Source: Amycolatopsis nigrescens CSC17Ta-90
GTDB lineage: Bacteria > Actinomycetota > Actinomycetes > Mycobacteriales > Pseudonocardiaceae
Length of the DNA stretch: 64,000 nucleotides
Direction: 5' to 3'
NCBI RefSeq assembly: GCF_000384315.1
Contig: NZ_ARVW01000001.1
Span: forward strand, 8,291,001-8,355,000
Part shown: in pieces, positions 49,779 to 61,200 of the stretch
How positions within the stretch are numbered: the stretch's first letter is position 1
Layout: each line of letters opens with the position of its first letter
The notes under the pieces: model-generated
What the model was told of the DNA's origin: nothing
The model's database searches: none
What the model saw: the letters and a program-made list of their open reading frames with translations, nothing else
Made by a program: the position numbers and the translations under genes

Positions 49779-51881
49779 ATGAACAACAAGGTCGATACTC
49801 CCCCGGCTCGCGAAAGCGCACCGGCCCGCGTGCGGCGGCACTGGCGGCTGCCCGCACTGGTGCTCCTGGTCTGGGTGGTGCTCGGGGTGCTGTTCAGCGG
49901 GATGCCCGGCAAGCTGTCCGAGGTTCAGGTGAACGACGGCGTCTCCTTCCTGCCCGCGAAAGCGGAGGCGACCGAGGTGGCTAGGCTGCAGCAGGAGTTC
50001 GCCGGCGGCAAGATCCTGCCCGCGGTGGCGGTGTTCAGCCGGGACGCCGGGGTTGGCCCGGCGGACCAGGCTGCGATCACCGGCCGGGCCGAGGCGGCCG
50101 GGAAGGCGACCGGGCTCAGCGGCCCGGTGAGCCCGCTGATTCCCTCGCGGGACGGCAAGGCGGTGCAGCTGGTCGTGCCGGTGGCCGGGGAGGACGCGTT
50201 CGAGGCCGGCAAAACCGTGCAGCACCTCCGCGAAACCCTGCGTACCGGGCTGCCGGACGGGCTCGTCGTCAACGTGACAGGGCCCGGCGGGTTCAACGCC
50301 GATCTCGGCGAGGTGTTCGGCGGCATCGACGGCAAGTTGCTGCTGGTCACCGGGCTGGTGGTGATCGTGATCCTGGTGCTGGTGTACCGCAGCCCGCTGC
50401 TGCCGGTGGCGGTGCTCGCCTCCGCCGGGCTGGCGCTGATCATCGCATCGGCGGTGATCGAGCCACTGGCCGCGGCCGATCAGGTGGTGCTCAACGGGCA
50501 GACCCAGGGCATCCTGTTCATTCTGGTGTTCGGCGCCTCCACGGACTACGCGCTGCTGCTGGTCGCCAGATACCGGGAGGAACTGGCCCGGCACGCAGAC
50601 GCCTTGTCCGCCATCACCGCGGCACTGCGGGCCTCCTTCGAGTCCATTGCAGCCTCAGCCGGCACGGTCATCCTCGGCCTGCTGTGCATGCTGTTCAGCG
50701 AGCTCACCTCGAACAAGGGCCTCGGCCCGGTGGCCGCGATCGGGATCGCCGCGTCCCTGCTCGCTTCGCTGACCTTCCTACCGGCGGTGCTCGCCCTGCT
50801 CGGCCGCGCTGCGTTCTGGCCGGTCCGCCAGAATAGCCGGCACGCGGACCGGAAAGGCTTGTGGCAGAAGGTTTCCGCGCTGGTCGGCCGGCGTTTCCGG
50901 CCGGTCTGGATCGTCACCGCGCTGGCGCTGGCCGTGCTCGCCGCCTTCTCCCCGATGCTGAAGTCCGACGGGGTCGGCCAGTCCGATCTCTTCCTGGACC
51001 GGGTGGACGCGGTCGCCGGGCAGGAAGCGCTCACCGCGCACTTTCCCGGCGGTGTCGGCGATCCCGCGGTGATCGTGGCCGACCAAGGTGCCGCACCCGC
51101 CGTCGCTGACGCGGCCGGCGCGGTGAACGGGGTGGCCGCGGTGCAGACGGCCACCGGCCAGGACGGCGCGCCGAAGGTGCTCGACGGCAAGGTGGAGATC
51201 GAGGCGACCCTGGACGCGCCCGCGGACTCCGCCGAGGCGAACGCGACGGTGGATCGGCTGCGCGAAGCGATGCACGCCATCCCCGGCGCGGAGGCGAAGG
51301 TGGGCGGGCAGACCGCGATCCAGGCGGAGGTGCGCGACGCGGCCGAACGGGACCGGCTACTGATCATCCCGATCGTGCTGGTGGTGATCTTCGGCGTGCT
51401 CGCGCTGCTGCTGCGCTCGCTGCTGGCGCCGCTGCTGCTGATCACCACCGTGGTGCTGTCCTTCGCGGCCACCCTCGGCGTCGGCGCGCTGGTCTTCAAC
51501 AACCTGTTCGACTTCCCCGGTTCCGACCCGTCAGTGCCGCTCTACGCGTTCGTCTTCCTGGTCGCGCTGGGGATCGACTACAACATCTTCCTGATGACCA
51601 GGGTCCGCGAGGAAGCGCAGCGTGACGGCACCCGCGCGGGCACCCTGCACGCGCTCGGCGTGACCGGCGGCGTGATCACCTCCGCCGGGGTCGTGCTGGC
51701 CGCCACCTTCGCCGCGCTGTCGGTGCTGCCGATCCTGTTCATGGCGCAGATCGCGTTCCTGGTGGCCTTCGGCGTCCTGCTGGACACCCTGATCGTGCGC
51801 TCGCTGCTCGTGCCGGCCCTCACCATCGACGTCGGCCGCCGGGTCTGGTGGCCCGGTCGGCTCCGGCACGGCACGCCCTAG
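49779..51881 (+). CDS. MMPL-family RND transporter
   Basis: 700 residues. Two homologous halves each have a large extracytoplasmic loop and a block of membrane segments. The proton-relay Asp-Tyr pairs are present in FGASTDYALLLVARYREELA and VALGIDYNIFLMTRVREEAQ. MMPL proteins export lipids or other hydrophobic molecules. The ATG of MNNKVDTPPA is chosen (GAGGTG upstream); a longer frame to 49659 is not conserved. The stop TAG overlaps the stop of the convergent MFS gene in CTAG. It could be the exporter for the FAAL-PKS product encoded 1.6 kb to the right (inference). Confidence 0.92.
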   Translation: MNNKVDTPPARESAPARVRRHWRLPALVLLVWVVLGVLFSGMPGKLSEVQVNDGVSFLPAKAEATEVARLQQEFAGGKILPAVAVFSRDAGVGPADQAAITGRAEAAGKATGLSGPVSPLIPSRDGKAVQLVVPVAGEDAFEAGKTVQHLRETLRTGLPDGLVVNVTGPGGFNADLGEVFGGIDGKLLLVTGLVVIVILVLVYRSPLLPVAVLASAGLALIIASAVIEPLAAADQVVLNGQTQGILFILVFGASTDYALLLVARYREELARHADALSAITAALRASFESIAASAGTVILGLLCMLFSELTSNKGLGPVAAIGIAASLLASLTFLPAVLALLGRAAFWPVRQNSRHADRKGLWQKVSALVGRRFRPVWIVTALALAVLAAFSPMLKSDGVGQSDLFLDRVDAVAGQEALTAHFPGGVGDPAVIVADQGAAPAVADAAGAVNGVAAVQTATGQDGAPKVLDGKVEIEATLDAPADSAEANATVDRLREAMHAIPGAEAKVGGQTAIQAEVRDAAERDRLLIIPIVLVVIFGVLALLLRSLLAPLLLITTVVLSFAATLGVGALVFNNLFDFPGSDPSVPLYAFVFLVALGIDYNIFLMTRVREEAQRDGTRAGTLHALGVTGGVITSAGVVLAATFAALSVLPILFMAQIAFLVAFGVLLDTLIVRSLLVPALTIDVGRRVWWPGRLRHGTP

Positions 51882-53173
51882 TTCAGCGCACGGGCGCGGG
51901 CCGGGGCGAGGAAGAGTGCGAGGGCGGCACCGGCGAGCACGACCGCGGTGGCGACCAGCACGCTGGAGTGGAAACCGGCCATGAACGCGGTGTCCGCCAG
52001 CCCCCGGTCCAGCCCTGCCGGCGCCTGCCCCTGCGCGACACCGTCCACTGTGGACTGAACTTGGGTCGCATCGGCCAGCCGCGCGGTCACCTGCCAGGAC
52101 ATCACCGCACCGAGCACCGCGATGCCGAGCACCCCGCCGAGCTGGGTGGCCACCTGCTGCAGGGCGGACGCGGAACCGGACTCCTCGGCCGGCACACCGG
52201 CCACGATCACCTGCGTGGTGGCGATCAGCGCGATACCGGTGCCGAGACCGAGCGCCAGCGCGAACGGCAGCACCCCGGCCTGGCTCGAGTCTCGGGTCAG
52301 CCCGCTGAACCCGAACATGCCGGCCGCGATCAGGACAAGGCCGCCGGTGGCCGGCCAGCGGGGGCCGAACCGCCCGGTCAGCGCGCCACCGAGCGGGGCG
52401 CTGAGCACGATCACCGCGGTCACCGGCAGCAGCCACTGCCCGGCCCGCACCGGATCGAGCCCGCGCAGGTTCTGCAGGTACAGGGTCAGGAAGAAGAGCA
52501 GGCCGAACAGGGAGAAGTAGGAGATCGCGGTGAGCCCGGCGCCGAGCGACACCGCGCGGACCCGCAGCAGGCCGAGTGACCGGCCCCGCCCGGCCGCCGC
52601 CCTGGACTCGGTGACCGCCCAGCGGGCGAGCGCCGCGGTGCCCAGCGCCACCGGCACGTTGATCAGGAACACCCACGGCCAGCCGAGCCCGGACACCAGC
52701 ACCCCGGCCACGATCGGGCCCGCCGCGATGGACACCGCCGAGGCCCCGCCCCAGATGCCCAGCGCCAGCTCCAGCCGTTCCCGGGGAAAGGCGTCCCGCA
52801 GCAGGGCCAGCGCGGCGGGTTGCAGCAGCGCGCCGCACACGCCCTGGGCGGCCCGTAGCGCGATCAGCAGCCAGCCGGTGGTGGCCATCGCGAGCAGCAG
52901 CGACACCAGCCCGAAGCCGAGGATCCCGGCCAGGAAGGTGGCCCGGCGGCCGAACCGGTCGGCCAGCCTGCCCGCCGGCAGCAGGCAGACCGCCAGCGCC
53001 AGCAGGTAGGCGTTCGCGATCCACTGCAGCTCGCCAAGCGAAGCCCCCACCGAACGGGCGATGTCCGGCCCGGCGATGGTCAGCGCGGTGCCGTCGAGGC
53101 CGGCCATCATGCCACCGAGCGAGACCGCGAGCAGTGTCCACCACGGACGCGTCCCACCCGAAGATCCGGCCAT
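51878..53173 (-). CDS. MFS drug-efflux transporter (DHA2/EmrB-QacA type)
   Basis: 431 residues. LLAVSLGGMMAGLDGTALTI carries the DHA motif LDxT in the first segment; GRLADRFGRRATFLAGILGF is motif A, and LRAAQGVCGALLQPAALALL and WRWVF-like GLGWPWVFLINVPVALGTAA follow. Members expel toxic compounds with proton exchange, usually with 14 segments; this protein is at the short end of the family. Start: ATG of MAGSSGGTRP. A perfect 15-bp palindrome lies 43 bp upstream. It is convergent with the MMPL gene. Confidence 0.9.
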   Translation of the reverse strand: MAGSSGGTRPWWTLLAVSLGGMMAGLDGTALTIAGPDIARSVGASLGELQWIANAYLLALAVCLLPAGRLADRFGRRATFLAGILGFGLVSLLLAMATTGWLLIALRAAQGVCGALLQPAALALLRDAFPRERLELALGIWGGASAVSIAAGPIVAGVLVSGLGWPWVFLINVPVALGTAALARWAVTESRAAAGRGRSLGLLRVRAVSLGAGLTAISYFSLFGLLFFLTLYLQNLRGLDPVRAGQWLLPVTAVIVLSAPLGGALTGRFGPRWPATGGLVLIAAGMFGFSGLTRDSSQAGVLPFALALGLGTGIALIATTQVIVAGVPAEESGSASALQQVATQLGGVLGIAVLGAVMSWQVTARLADATQVQSTVDGVAQGQAPAGLDRGLADTAFMAGFHSSVLVATAVVLAGAALALFLAPARARALN

Positions 53174-53543
53174 TGTTCCAATCCTTCCAGTAATGGTGTC
53201 CTGAATTCGGTTCTTACTGCCATTGGCAGTCCTGCTGGATTCACCGACACCGGGTCGCACCAATCCGCCCAACTAAAGTCGCAAGCCGCCAATAATCGGT
53301 TTCGGAACAGTGAAATCGTGGTAACTCCAACCCGCTGACCTGCTGCGAGTGCGATGCTTCACAGAGCGGACCCGTTGCCACGCCAACGACGGCTGGCGTA
53401 GCGTCCGCGCCATGCGCTACTTCGCCGAGCCCGCTTATGCACAGCGGTAAAGCCGCCTCGAAAATAGCGCACACCTAAAGCGGAACGCCAGCGTCGGTCA
53501 CTTTCCGCCACCACTGGAAACCAATCACACGGGTGGGATCATC
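53174..53543. other. 370-bp divergent intergenic region
   Basis: Between the MFS exporter and the FAAL-PKS operon. It contains the palindrome at 53216-53230 and otherwise no gene I can support; short minus-strand frames here are cysteine-rich and unconvincing. A GGTGGGA ribosome-binding site precedes the FAAL ATG. Promoters for both directions are expected. Confidence 0.5.
53216..53230. promoter_or_regulatory. Perfect 15-bp palindrome upstream of the MFS exporter
   Basis: ACTGCCATTGGCAGT: perfect 7-bp arms around a central T, in an AT-richer stretch 43 bp before the MFS start. It fits a dimeric repressor site. Neighbouring TetR and GlxA-type genes are possible regulators (inference). Confidence 0.55.
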
Positions 53544-55286
53544 ATGGGTTTGCACGTCGAATTCGAGCCGCTAACCGGCTCCCTCGCACGGCTGGCCGCT
53601 CAGGATCGGCCGGCGTTCACGTTCGTCGACTACGGCGAGGACCGCAACGGCGTCGAGCACACCATCACCTGGCCCGAGCTGGACCGCCGGGCACGTGCGA
53701 TCGCCGCGCTGCTGACCGAGATCACCGGTCCCGGCGAGCGGGTCGCGGTGCTCTGCCCGCAGAACCTCGACTACGTGGCCGCCTTCCTCGGCTCGCTGTA
53801 CGCGGGCGTGATCGCGGTGCCGCTGTTCGCCCCCGAGGTGAGCAGCCACGGCGCGCGGCTGGTCGGCGCACTGGCCGACTGCGACCCGGAGGTGTGGCTC
53901 ACCTCGGAGTCCGCGCTGGCCAGCATCCACGAGCTGCGCGACGGCCATCCGGTACCCCGGCCGAAGCACGTGGTCACCGTGGACACGGTCGATCCGGCGC
54001 GCGCGGACGGGTTCGAGCCGGTGCCGGTGTCCCCGGAGCGTCCGGCGTACCTGCAGTACACCTCCGGTTCCACCCGCAGCCCGGCCGGCGCGGTGATCAC
54101 CCACCGCGCGCTGGCCGTGAACGCCGCACAGGTCCGCACCGGGTTCGCGGTCACCGAGTCCAGCACCTGCGTCGGCTGGCTGCCGTTCTTCCACGACATG
54201 GGCCTGATCCAGCTGCTGTGCCTGCCGGTCAGCGCGGGCTGCCATTCGGTGTTCACCACCCCGTTCTCCTTCACCCGCAAACCGGTGCGCTGGCTCAGAC
54301 TGCTCGGAGGCTATCCGGACACCATCACCGCGGCGCCGAACTTCGCCTTCGAGTACGCCGCCGCGAAACTGTCCGAACAGGACCGTGCCGAGCTCGACCT
54401 GAGCGGGGTGCGCACCGCGATCAACGGCAGCGAGCCGGTGCGGGCGAGCACCATCGCCGGCTTCCAGGCCGCCTGCGGCCCGCTCGGCTTCGCGCCGGAA
54501 GCGCACAAACCGTCCTACGGCCTTGCCGAAGCGACCGTGTTCGTCAGCACCACCCCGGCCGGTGCCGCGCCCAGGATCGTCACCCTGGACCGGGCCAAGC
54601 TGGGCGAGGGCGAAGCCGTCGTGGTGGAGCCAGGGCACGATCGAGCGCTGGCGCTGGTCACCGCCGGTAAGCCGGTGGAGCAGCTGGTGCGCATCGTGAG
54701 CATCGACGAGGGCAGGGTGCTGCCCGACGGCTCGGTGGGCGAGATCTGGGTGCACGGTCCGAACGTTGCCGACGGCTATTGGCGCCAGCCGGAGCGGTCC
54801 GCGGAGACCTTCGCCGGCGAGCTGAGCGACGCGGAGGAGTCCACCCCGGCCACCGGCTGGCTGCGCACCGGCGATCTCGGCGTACGGCACGAGGGCGAGC
54901 TGTTCATCACCGGCAGGCTCAAGGACTTGATCATCATCGACGGCAAGAACCACTACCCGCAGGACATCGAGGCGACCGCGCAGGGGGCGCATCCGGCCAT
55001 CCGCCGGGACCGGCTCGCGGTGTTCAGCGTCGAGAAAGACGGCCGCGAAGGACCCGTGGTGGTGGCCGAGTTCTCCCAGCACGTATCCGCCGGGGACCGC
55101 CAGCTCGAAGACGTCGGCCGGGTCGTGCGGGCCGCCGTCGCCCAGCACCACGACCTGCGTCTGCTCGACTTCGTGCTGGTCCGACCCGGCACGGTGGCGC
55201 GCACCTCCAGCGGCAAGATCGCCCGCGCGGCGACCCGGAAGGCGTACCTGAGCGGCACCTTGGACAGAGAAGAGGCCACCGTATGA
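53544..55286 (+). CDS. Fatty acyl-AMP ligase (FAAL, FadD32-like)
   Basis: 580 residues. It activates a fatty acid as acyl-AMP and loads it on an acyl carrier protein instead of CoA. FAAL landmarks: LQYTSGSTRSPAGAVITHRA, GWLPFFHDMGLIQLLCLPV, the FAAL-typical PSYGLAEATVFVS, WLRTGDLG, GRLKDLIIIDGKNHYPQDIE and ARTSSGKIARAATRKAY with the catalytic Lys. The stop overlaps the PKS start (GTATGA), and the PKS begins with an ACP, so direct loading onto that ACP is expected, as in FadD32-Pks13. The chain length accepted is not readable. Confidence 0.95.
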   Translation: MGLHVEFEPLTGSLARLAAQDRPAFTFVDYGEDRNGVEHTITWPELDRRARAIAALLTEITGPGERVAVLCPQNLDYVAAFLGSLYAGVIAVPLFAPEVSSHGARLVGALADCDPEVWLTSESALASIHELRDGHPVPRPKHVVTVDTVDPARADGFEPVPVSPERPAYLQYTSGSTRSPAGAVITHRALAVNAAQVRTGFAVTESSTCVGWLPFFHDMGLIQLLCLPVSAGCHSVFTTPFSFTRKPVRWLRLLGGYPDTITAAPNFAFEYAAAKLSEQDRAELDLSGVRTAINGSEPVRASTIAGFQAACGPLGFAPEAHKPSYGLAEATVFVSTTPAGAAPRIVTLDRAKLGEGEAVVVEPGHDRALALVTAGKPVEQLVRIVSIDEGRVLPDGSVGEIWVHGPNVADGYWRQPERSAETFAGELSDAEESTPATGWLRTGDLGVRHEGELFITGRLKDLIIIDGKNHYPQDIEATAQGAHPAIRRDRLAVFSVEKDGREGPVVVAEFSQHVSAGDRQLEDVGRVVRAAVAQHHDLRLLDFVLVRPGTVARTSSGKIARAATRKAYLSGTLDREEATV

Positions 55287-58200
55287 AGCCGACCGAACTG
55301 CGCCAGTGGCTGGTCACCCGGATCGCCGAAACCTGCGACCTCGACCCGGCCGCGGTGGACCCGGCCCGGCCGCTGCGCGAGTACGGCCTGACGTCGCGGG
55401 AAGCCGTGCTGCTGGCGGGTGAGCTGGAGGATCTGCTCGACCGCGACCTGCCCACCGCGCTGATCTGGCAGCATCCGACGATCGACGCGCTGGCCGGCGC
55501 GCTGCTGGGCGAACCCGCGCCCGAGTCCGTCCCGGAATCCGAGCCGGTGGCCGCCGCGGAACCGATCGCGGTGGTCGGCATCGGCTGCCGGCTGCCCGGC
55601 GGGGTGGACGGTCCGGAACGGTTCTGGCGGCTGCTCATGGACGGCGACTCGGCCATCTCCGACGTGCCGGAGGAACGCTGGGCGCAGTTCGGGCACGACT
55701 CCCCGGAACAAGCGCAGCGGCTGTCCCGGCTCAGTCGCCGCGGCGGTTTCCTGGACGGGATCTCCGCCTTCGACGCCGAGTTCTTCGGCATCGCCCCGCG
55801 GGAAGCCGCCGCGATGGACCCGCAGCAGCGGCTGCTGCTCGAAGTGGCCTGGGAGGCGCTGGAGCAGGCCGGTATCGCACCGGAAAGCCTGCGCGGCAGC
55901 TCCGCCGGGGTGTTCGTCGGGATCAGCGGGAACGAGTACAGCCACCTGACCCTGAACGACCTCAGCCGGATCGACGCCTGGTCCGGCACCGGTGCGGCGC
56001 TGAGCATCGCGGCCAACCGGCTCTCCTACGTGCTGGACCTGCGCGGGCCGAGCGTGGCCGTGGACAGTGCCTGCTCGTCCTCGCTGACCGCGGTGCACCT
56101 GGCGATCCAGAGCCTGCGGTCCGGGGAAAGCGAGGTGGCGCTGGCCGCCGGGGTGAACCTGCTGCTGGCCCCCGGCATCGTGGTCAACTTCGACGAAATG
56201 GGCGTGCTCTCCGCCGACGGCAGGTGCAAGGCCTTCGACGCGGCCGCGGACGGCATCGCGCGGGCCGAGGGCGCCGGGGTCGTGGTGCTCAAGCCGCTGT
56301 CCAAGGCGGTCCGCGACGGCGACCGCGTGCTGGCCGTGCTGCGCGGCTCGGCGGTCAACTCCGACGGCCGCTCCAACGGCCTCACCGCGCCGAATCCCGA
56401 GGCGCAGCAAGCACTTCTGCGAGCCGCGTACCGCTCGTCCGGGGTCGACCCCGCCGAGGTCGACTACGTGGAGGCGCACGGTACCGGCACCCTGCTCGGT
56501 GACCCGATCGAGGCCGGCGCGCTCGGCGCGGTGCTCGGCCGGGACCGGCCGGCGGAACGTCCGCTGCTGCTCGGTTCGGTGAAGACGAACCTCGGCCACC
56601 TGGAGGCCGCGGCCGGCATCACCGGCCTGATCAAGGTGGTGCTCGCGCTGGCCAACCGCCGGATCCCGGCCAGCCTGAACTTCACCGAACCCAACCCGCA
56701 CATCCCGTTCGAGCGGCTGCGGCTCGCGGTCGCCGCCGAACAGCAGCAGTGGCCGGGCACCGGACGGCCGGCCAGGGCCGGGGTGTCCGGGTTCGGCTTC
56801 GGCGGCACCAACGCGCACGTGGTCGTGGAGCAGGCACCCGCCCCGCCGGCCGTCGATCCGGCGCCCGCCGGGCCTGGCCAGTTCCTGCTCGCCGACGCCA
56901 CCGCGGACCGGCTGCGCCGTCGCGCCGGGGCGCTCGCCGACTGGCTCGGCGACGCCGGCGAGTTCGTCGAACTGTCCGATGTGGAGCATTCGATGGCGCG
57001 CCGCGCCGGCGGCAGGCACCGGGCGGTGGTCACCGCCCGCGACCGGGCCGAACTGACCAGCGGGCTGCGCTCGCTGGCCGCCGGCACCGCCACGACCGGG
57101 GTGGCCACCGGCGTTCGCGATCAGGCCGGTCCCGGGGTGGTCTGGGTGTTCTCCGGCCAAGGCTCGCACTGGGCCGGGATGGGACGTCGGCTGCTGACCG
57201 ACGAGCCAGCCTTCGCCACCGCCGTGGACGAGATCGACCGGGCACTCGCCGCCGAGTCCGGGCCGTCGCTGCGCGCCACGCTGGAAAGCGGCACCGTGCC
57301 GACGGCCTTCGCCGAACTGCAGCCGGTGCTCTTCGGCACGCAGCTCGCGCTGGCCAGGCTGTGGCAGTCCTACGGTGCGGCGCCGTCGGCGATCGTCGGG
57401 CATTCGCTCGGCGAGGTCGCCGCCGCGGTGGTCGCGGGCGCGGTATCGCTGGCCGACGGTGCGGCGATCGCGGTCCGGCGCTCCCGGCTGCTCGCCGGGA
57501 CAGCGGGCAGCGGCGCGATGGCCGCACTGGAACTCGGCGCGGAAGAGACCCAGGCCCTGCTGGCCGGCTACCCCGGCGTGGACATCGCGGTGTTCAACGC
57601 ACCGCGGCAGACCGTGGTGTCCGGGGCGGCCGACCAGGTTCGCGAGCTGGCCGCGGTGGTCGAGCGGCGCGGACTGATGGCGCGGCTGGTCAAGTCCGAG
57701 GTCGCGGGACACTCCAGGCTGGTGGACGAGGCGGCCAAGGACCTGCGCGCCGAACTGTCCGGCCTCGCCGCCACGGGGCCGTCGATTCCCTTCTACCGCG
57801 CGGCTTCCGACGAGGCCCGCGCCGACGGCCCGCTGGACGCGGGCTACTGGGTCGGCAACGTGCGCCGCCCGGTCCGGTTCACCCAGGCGATCTCGGCGGC
57901 GATCGAAGACGGGTTCCGCACCTTCGTGGAGATCTCGCCGCATCCGGTGCTGTTCCACGCGGTGACCGAGACCGCGGCCGCGCAGAGCGCCGGGGTGCAG
58001 GTGCTGCCCACGCTGCGCCGCGACGAGGACGAAGCACGGCGGTTCCACGCCGGCCGCGGCGCGCTGCTCGCGCTCGGCGGGCACCGGCCCGCGACCACCG
58101 GCAGGCTGCTCGACCTGCCCACCACCCGCTGGGAGCGCCGGGACCACTGGGCACGCCCGGTTTCCCGGCGGGCCGCCGTGGGGGCCCACCCGCTGCTCGG

Positions 58201-61200
58201 TACCCACATCGAACTGCCGGAGGAGCGGACCCACCTGTGGCAGGCCGACCTCGGCACGCTCAGCCAGCCGTGGCTCGCGGAGCACACCGCCGACCGGGTC
58301 GACGACCGACCGGTACTGCCGGCCGGCTGCTTCGCCGAACTCGCGCTGGTGGCCGCGTCCACCGCGCTCGGCGTGCCGCCGGCCAGGGTCGAGCTGACCG
58401 GGCTCAGCCTGCCCAAGCTGCTGCCGCTGACCGAGCACACCCCGGTCACCACCACCTTCAGCGCGGACGAAACCGGTGGCCGGATTCGCGTGCACACCAA
58501 GACCGCCGAGGGCTCGTGGGTGCTGCACGCACAGGCGAAGGCGGTCCTGCACGCCGAACCCGCCGTCCCGGAACCGCTCGACCGGCGCGGGCGCACCGAA
58601 GTGCCCGCACCGGACGAAGGCGCGAAGCCGGGCTATCTGCTGCACCCGGTGCTGCTGCAGGACTGCCTCCGGACGCTGACCGGCGCACTCGCGCACGGCG
58701 GCGACGAGGTCCCGCTGGTCACCGGGTTCGGCTCGGTGCGGCTTTCCGGCGACCCGGCCGCCGCGACCGCGGGCCAGGTCCGCATTGCCGACGGCTCGCT
58801 CGGCGAGCTGAGGCTGGCCGACGGCGATGGCAAGGCGCTGCTCACCGTCACCGGGATCCGGCTGCACGCCGTACCGCACGCCGAAGTGGCCGCACCGCTG
58901 CGGGACCGGCTGCTGGACCGGGTCTGGCGCCCTGCCGAGCCACCAGCCGCCAGGGACGCCGGCCCGTCCCTGATCCTCGCCGCTCCCGGCAACCCGCTGG
59001 CCAGCCGTCTGCGAACCACGCTCGAAGTGCTTGGCGGTCCAGTGCGCGTGCTGCCGGACACCGAACCGGACGCGATCCGCGACGCACTGGACACCGAGCG
59101 GCCCGCTTCGGTCGTGCTGCTGCTCGAAGACGGCGATCCGGACGGCCTGGAAAGCGGCCGGCGCGGGGTGCTCAAGGCCGCCGAACTGACCCGGCTGCTG
59201 TCCGGGCTCGGTGGTACCCCGCCGCGGCTGTGGCTGGTTACCGGCTCGGCCGCGGCCGTACTGCCCGAGGAGCCAGGCCGTCCCGGGCCGGCGTCCGTGC
59301 GCGGACTGGTCCGGGTGCTCACCTTCGAGCATCCGGCGCTGCGGGCGAGCTGGCTCGATCTCGACGCGTCCGATGTGGACCGTGCCGCGGCCGAAGCGGC
59401 GGTGGAGCTGGCCGCCGGTGCCGCCGACGACGAGGTCGCCTGGCGCGGCGGCCGCCGGTACGTCGCCAGGCTGGGCGCGACCGCCACCTCGGCGGGCGCG
59501 CCGGTGCCCGCGGTGCGAGCCGACGGCGGCTACGTGGTCACCGGTGGGCTCGGCGGGCTCGGCCTGCTGCTGGCCACCTGGCTTGCCGAACGGGGCGCCG
59601 GCCGGATCGTCCTCAATGGACGGTCAGCGCCGAAGCCGGCGGTGCAGGCGATGATCGAGGAGCTGCGCTCGGCCGGCACCGCGATCGAGGTGGTGCTCGG
59701 CGACGTCGCCGAGTCCGGGGTGGCCGAGGCGCTGTTCGCCGCCGCTGGGAACGGCGCGGTCCCCCGCGGCCTGCTGCACGGCGCGGCCGTGTTCGAAGAC
59801 CAGCCGGTGGCCGAGGTGGACGCGGGCTCGCTCCGGCGGTCCTGGCTGCCCAAGGCGGACGGCGCCTGGCGCCTGCACGAGGCCAGTGCCGGACTGGACC
59901 TGGACTGGTGGCTCGGCTTCTCCTCCGCCGCCGCGCTGCACGGCGGCCCAGGTCAGCCCGCCTACGCCACCGCGAACGCCTACCTGGACGCGCTGGCCGC
60001 GCTGCGGCGGGCGCGGGGTCTGCCCGCGACCACGATCAACTGGGGCACCTGGGCCGAGGTCGGTGCGGCGGCGGACAAGGAGATCCCGTGGATGTACGCG
60101 ATCCGGCCCGGTGAAGGGGTCGAGCTGGTGGAGCACGTGCTGTCCACCGGGATCGGCTCGCTCGGCGCGCTGCGGATGAACGTGCCCAAGCTGATCGAGG
60201 GCTTCCCGAACGTGCTCGACGTGCCGTTCTTCACCGAGCTGCTCGGCAAGCACGCCGAAGCCGCCCGGCAACGTTCCGGCTGGCCGGGAATCGAGGCGGT
60301 GCGGGACCGCGAACCGGCCGAGATCCGGGCGCTGGCCGGCACCCAGCTGCGGGCCAGGATCGCGTCCGTCACCGGGCTGGAAGCCGAGGCGCTGCCGGAC
60401 GACGTCGCGCTGACCAGCCTCGGCGTCGACTCGCTGCTCGCGGTGCGGATCGGCAACGCGCTCCAGCACGACTTCGCGGCCACGCCGCCGATGTCGCTGC
60501 TGCTGCGCGGGGCGGACCTGGCCGCGCTGCGGGACTGGCTGTTCGCCGAGCTCGGCGTGGCCGACCGGCCGGAACTGCCCCGGCAGCGCCGCACCCGGGG
60601 TGACCTGGTGCCGCCGCGCGATGCGGCGGAACGGCTGGTGGTGGCCGCCTGGCAGGAGGTGCTCGGCGCACCGGTCGGAGTGACCAGCGAGTTCGACGGG
60701 GACGAAGCGGCGGCGGAGCGAGTCGCCGGACTGCTGCGCGAACGCGGCGGGCACGAGTTCGCCACCGCCGAGCTGTTCGCCCGCCGCACTCCGGAGCTGA
60801 TGGCCGAGCTGATCCGCAACGCGGACACCGCCAGGTCCGGTCCGGTGCGGGTGCTGCGCGAGTCCGGTGACCAGCGGCCGTTGTTCTTCTTCCATCCCGG
60901 CGGCGGGGACACCGCGGTGTTCCGGCAGCTGGTCGGCCACCTCGCACCCGGTGTGCCCGCGTACGGGCTCGATCACGTGCCGGGGCCGGTCACCGTGGAG
61001 GACCGGGTCGAGGCCTGGCTGCCCGAGATCCGCCGGATCCAGCCGAGCGGCCCGTACCGGCTGGCTGGCTGGTCGTTCGGTGGCTTCCTGGCCTTCGAAG
61101 CGGCGCAGCGGCTCACCGCGGCCGGCGAGCGGGTGGAGCTGCTGGCCATGGTGGACTCCATCCTGCCGCTGCCGCATCCGCCCGGACTGTCCGAAGTGGA

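Noticed and set aside
53241..53474. Minus-strand frame of 77 codons in the exporter/FAAL gap
   Set aside because: No ribosome-binding site and no recognisable pattern; region is better explained as promoters.
54953..59332. Minus-strand open frame of 1459 codons opposite the PKS
   Set aside because: It mirrors codon bias of the plus-strand PKS in very GC-rich DNA, is Arg/Gly/Gln-rich with no domain, and the plus strand encodes complete ACP, KS, AT, DH and KR motifs.
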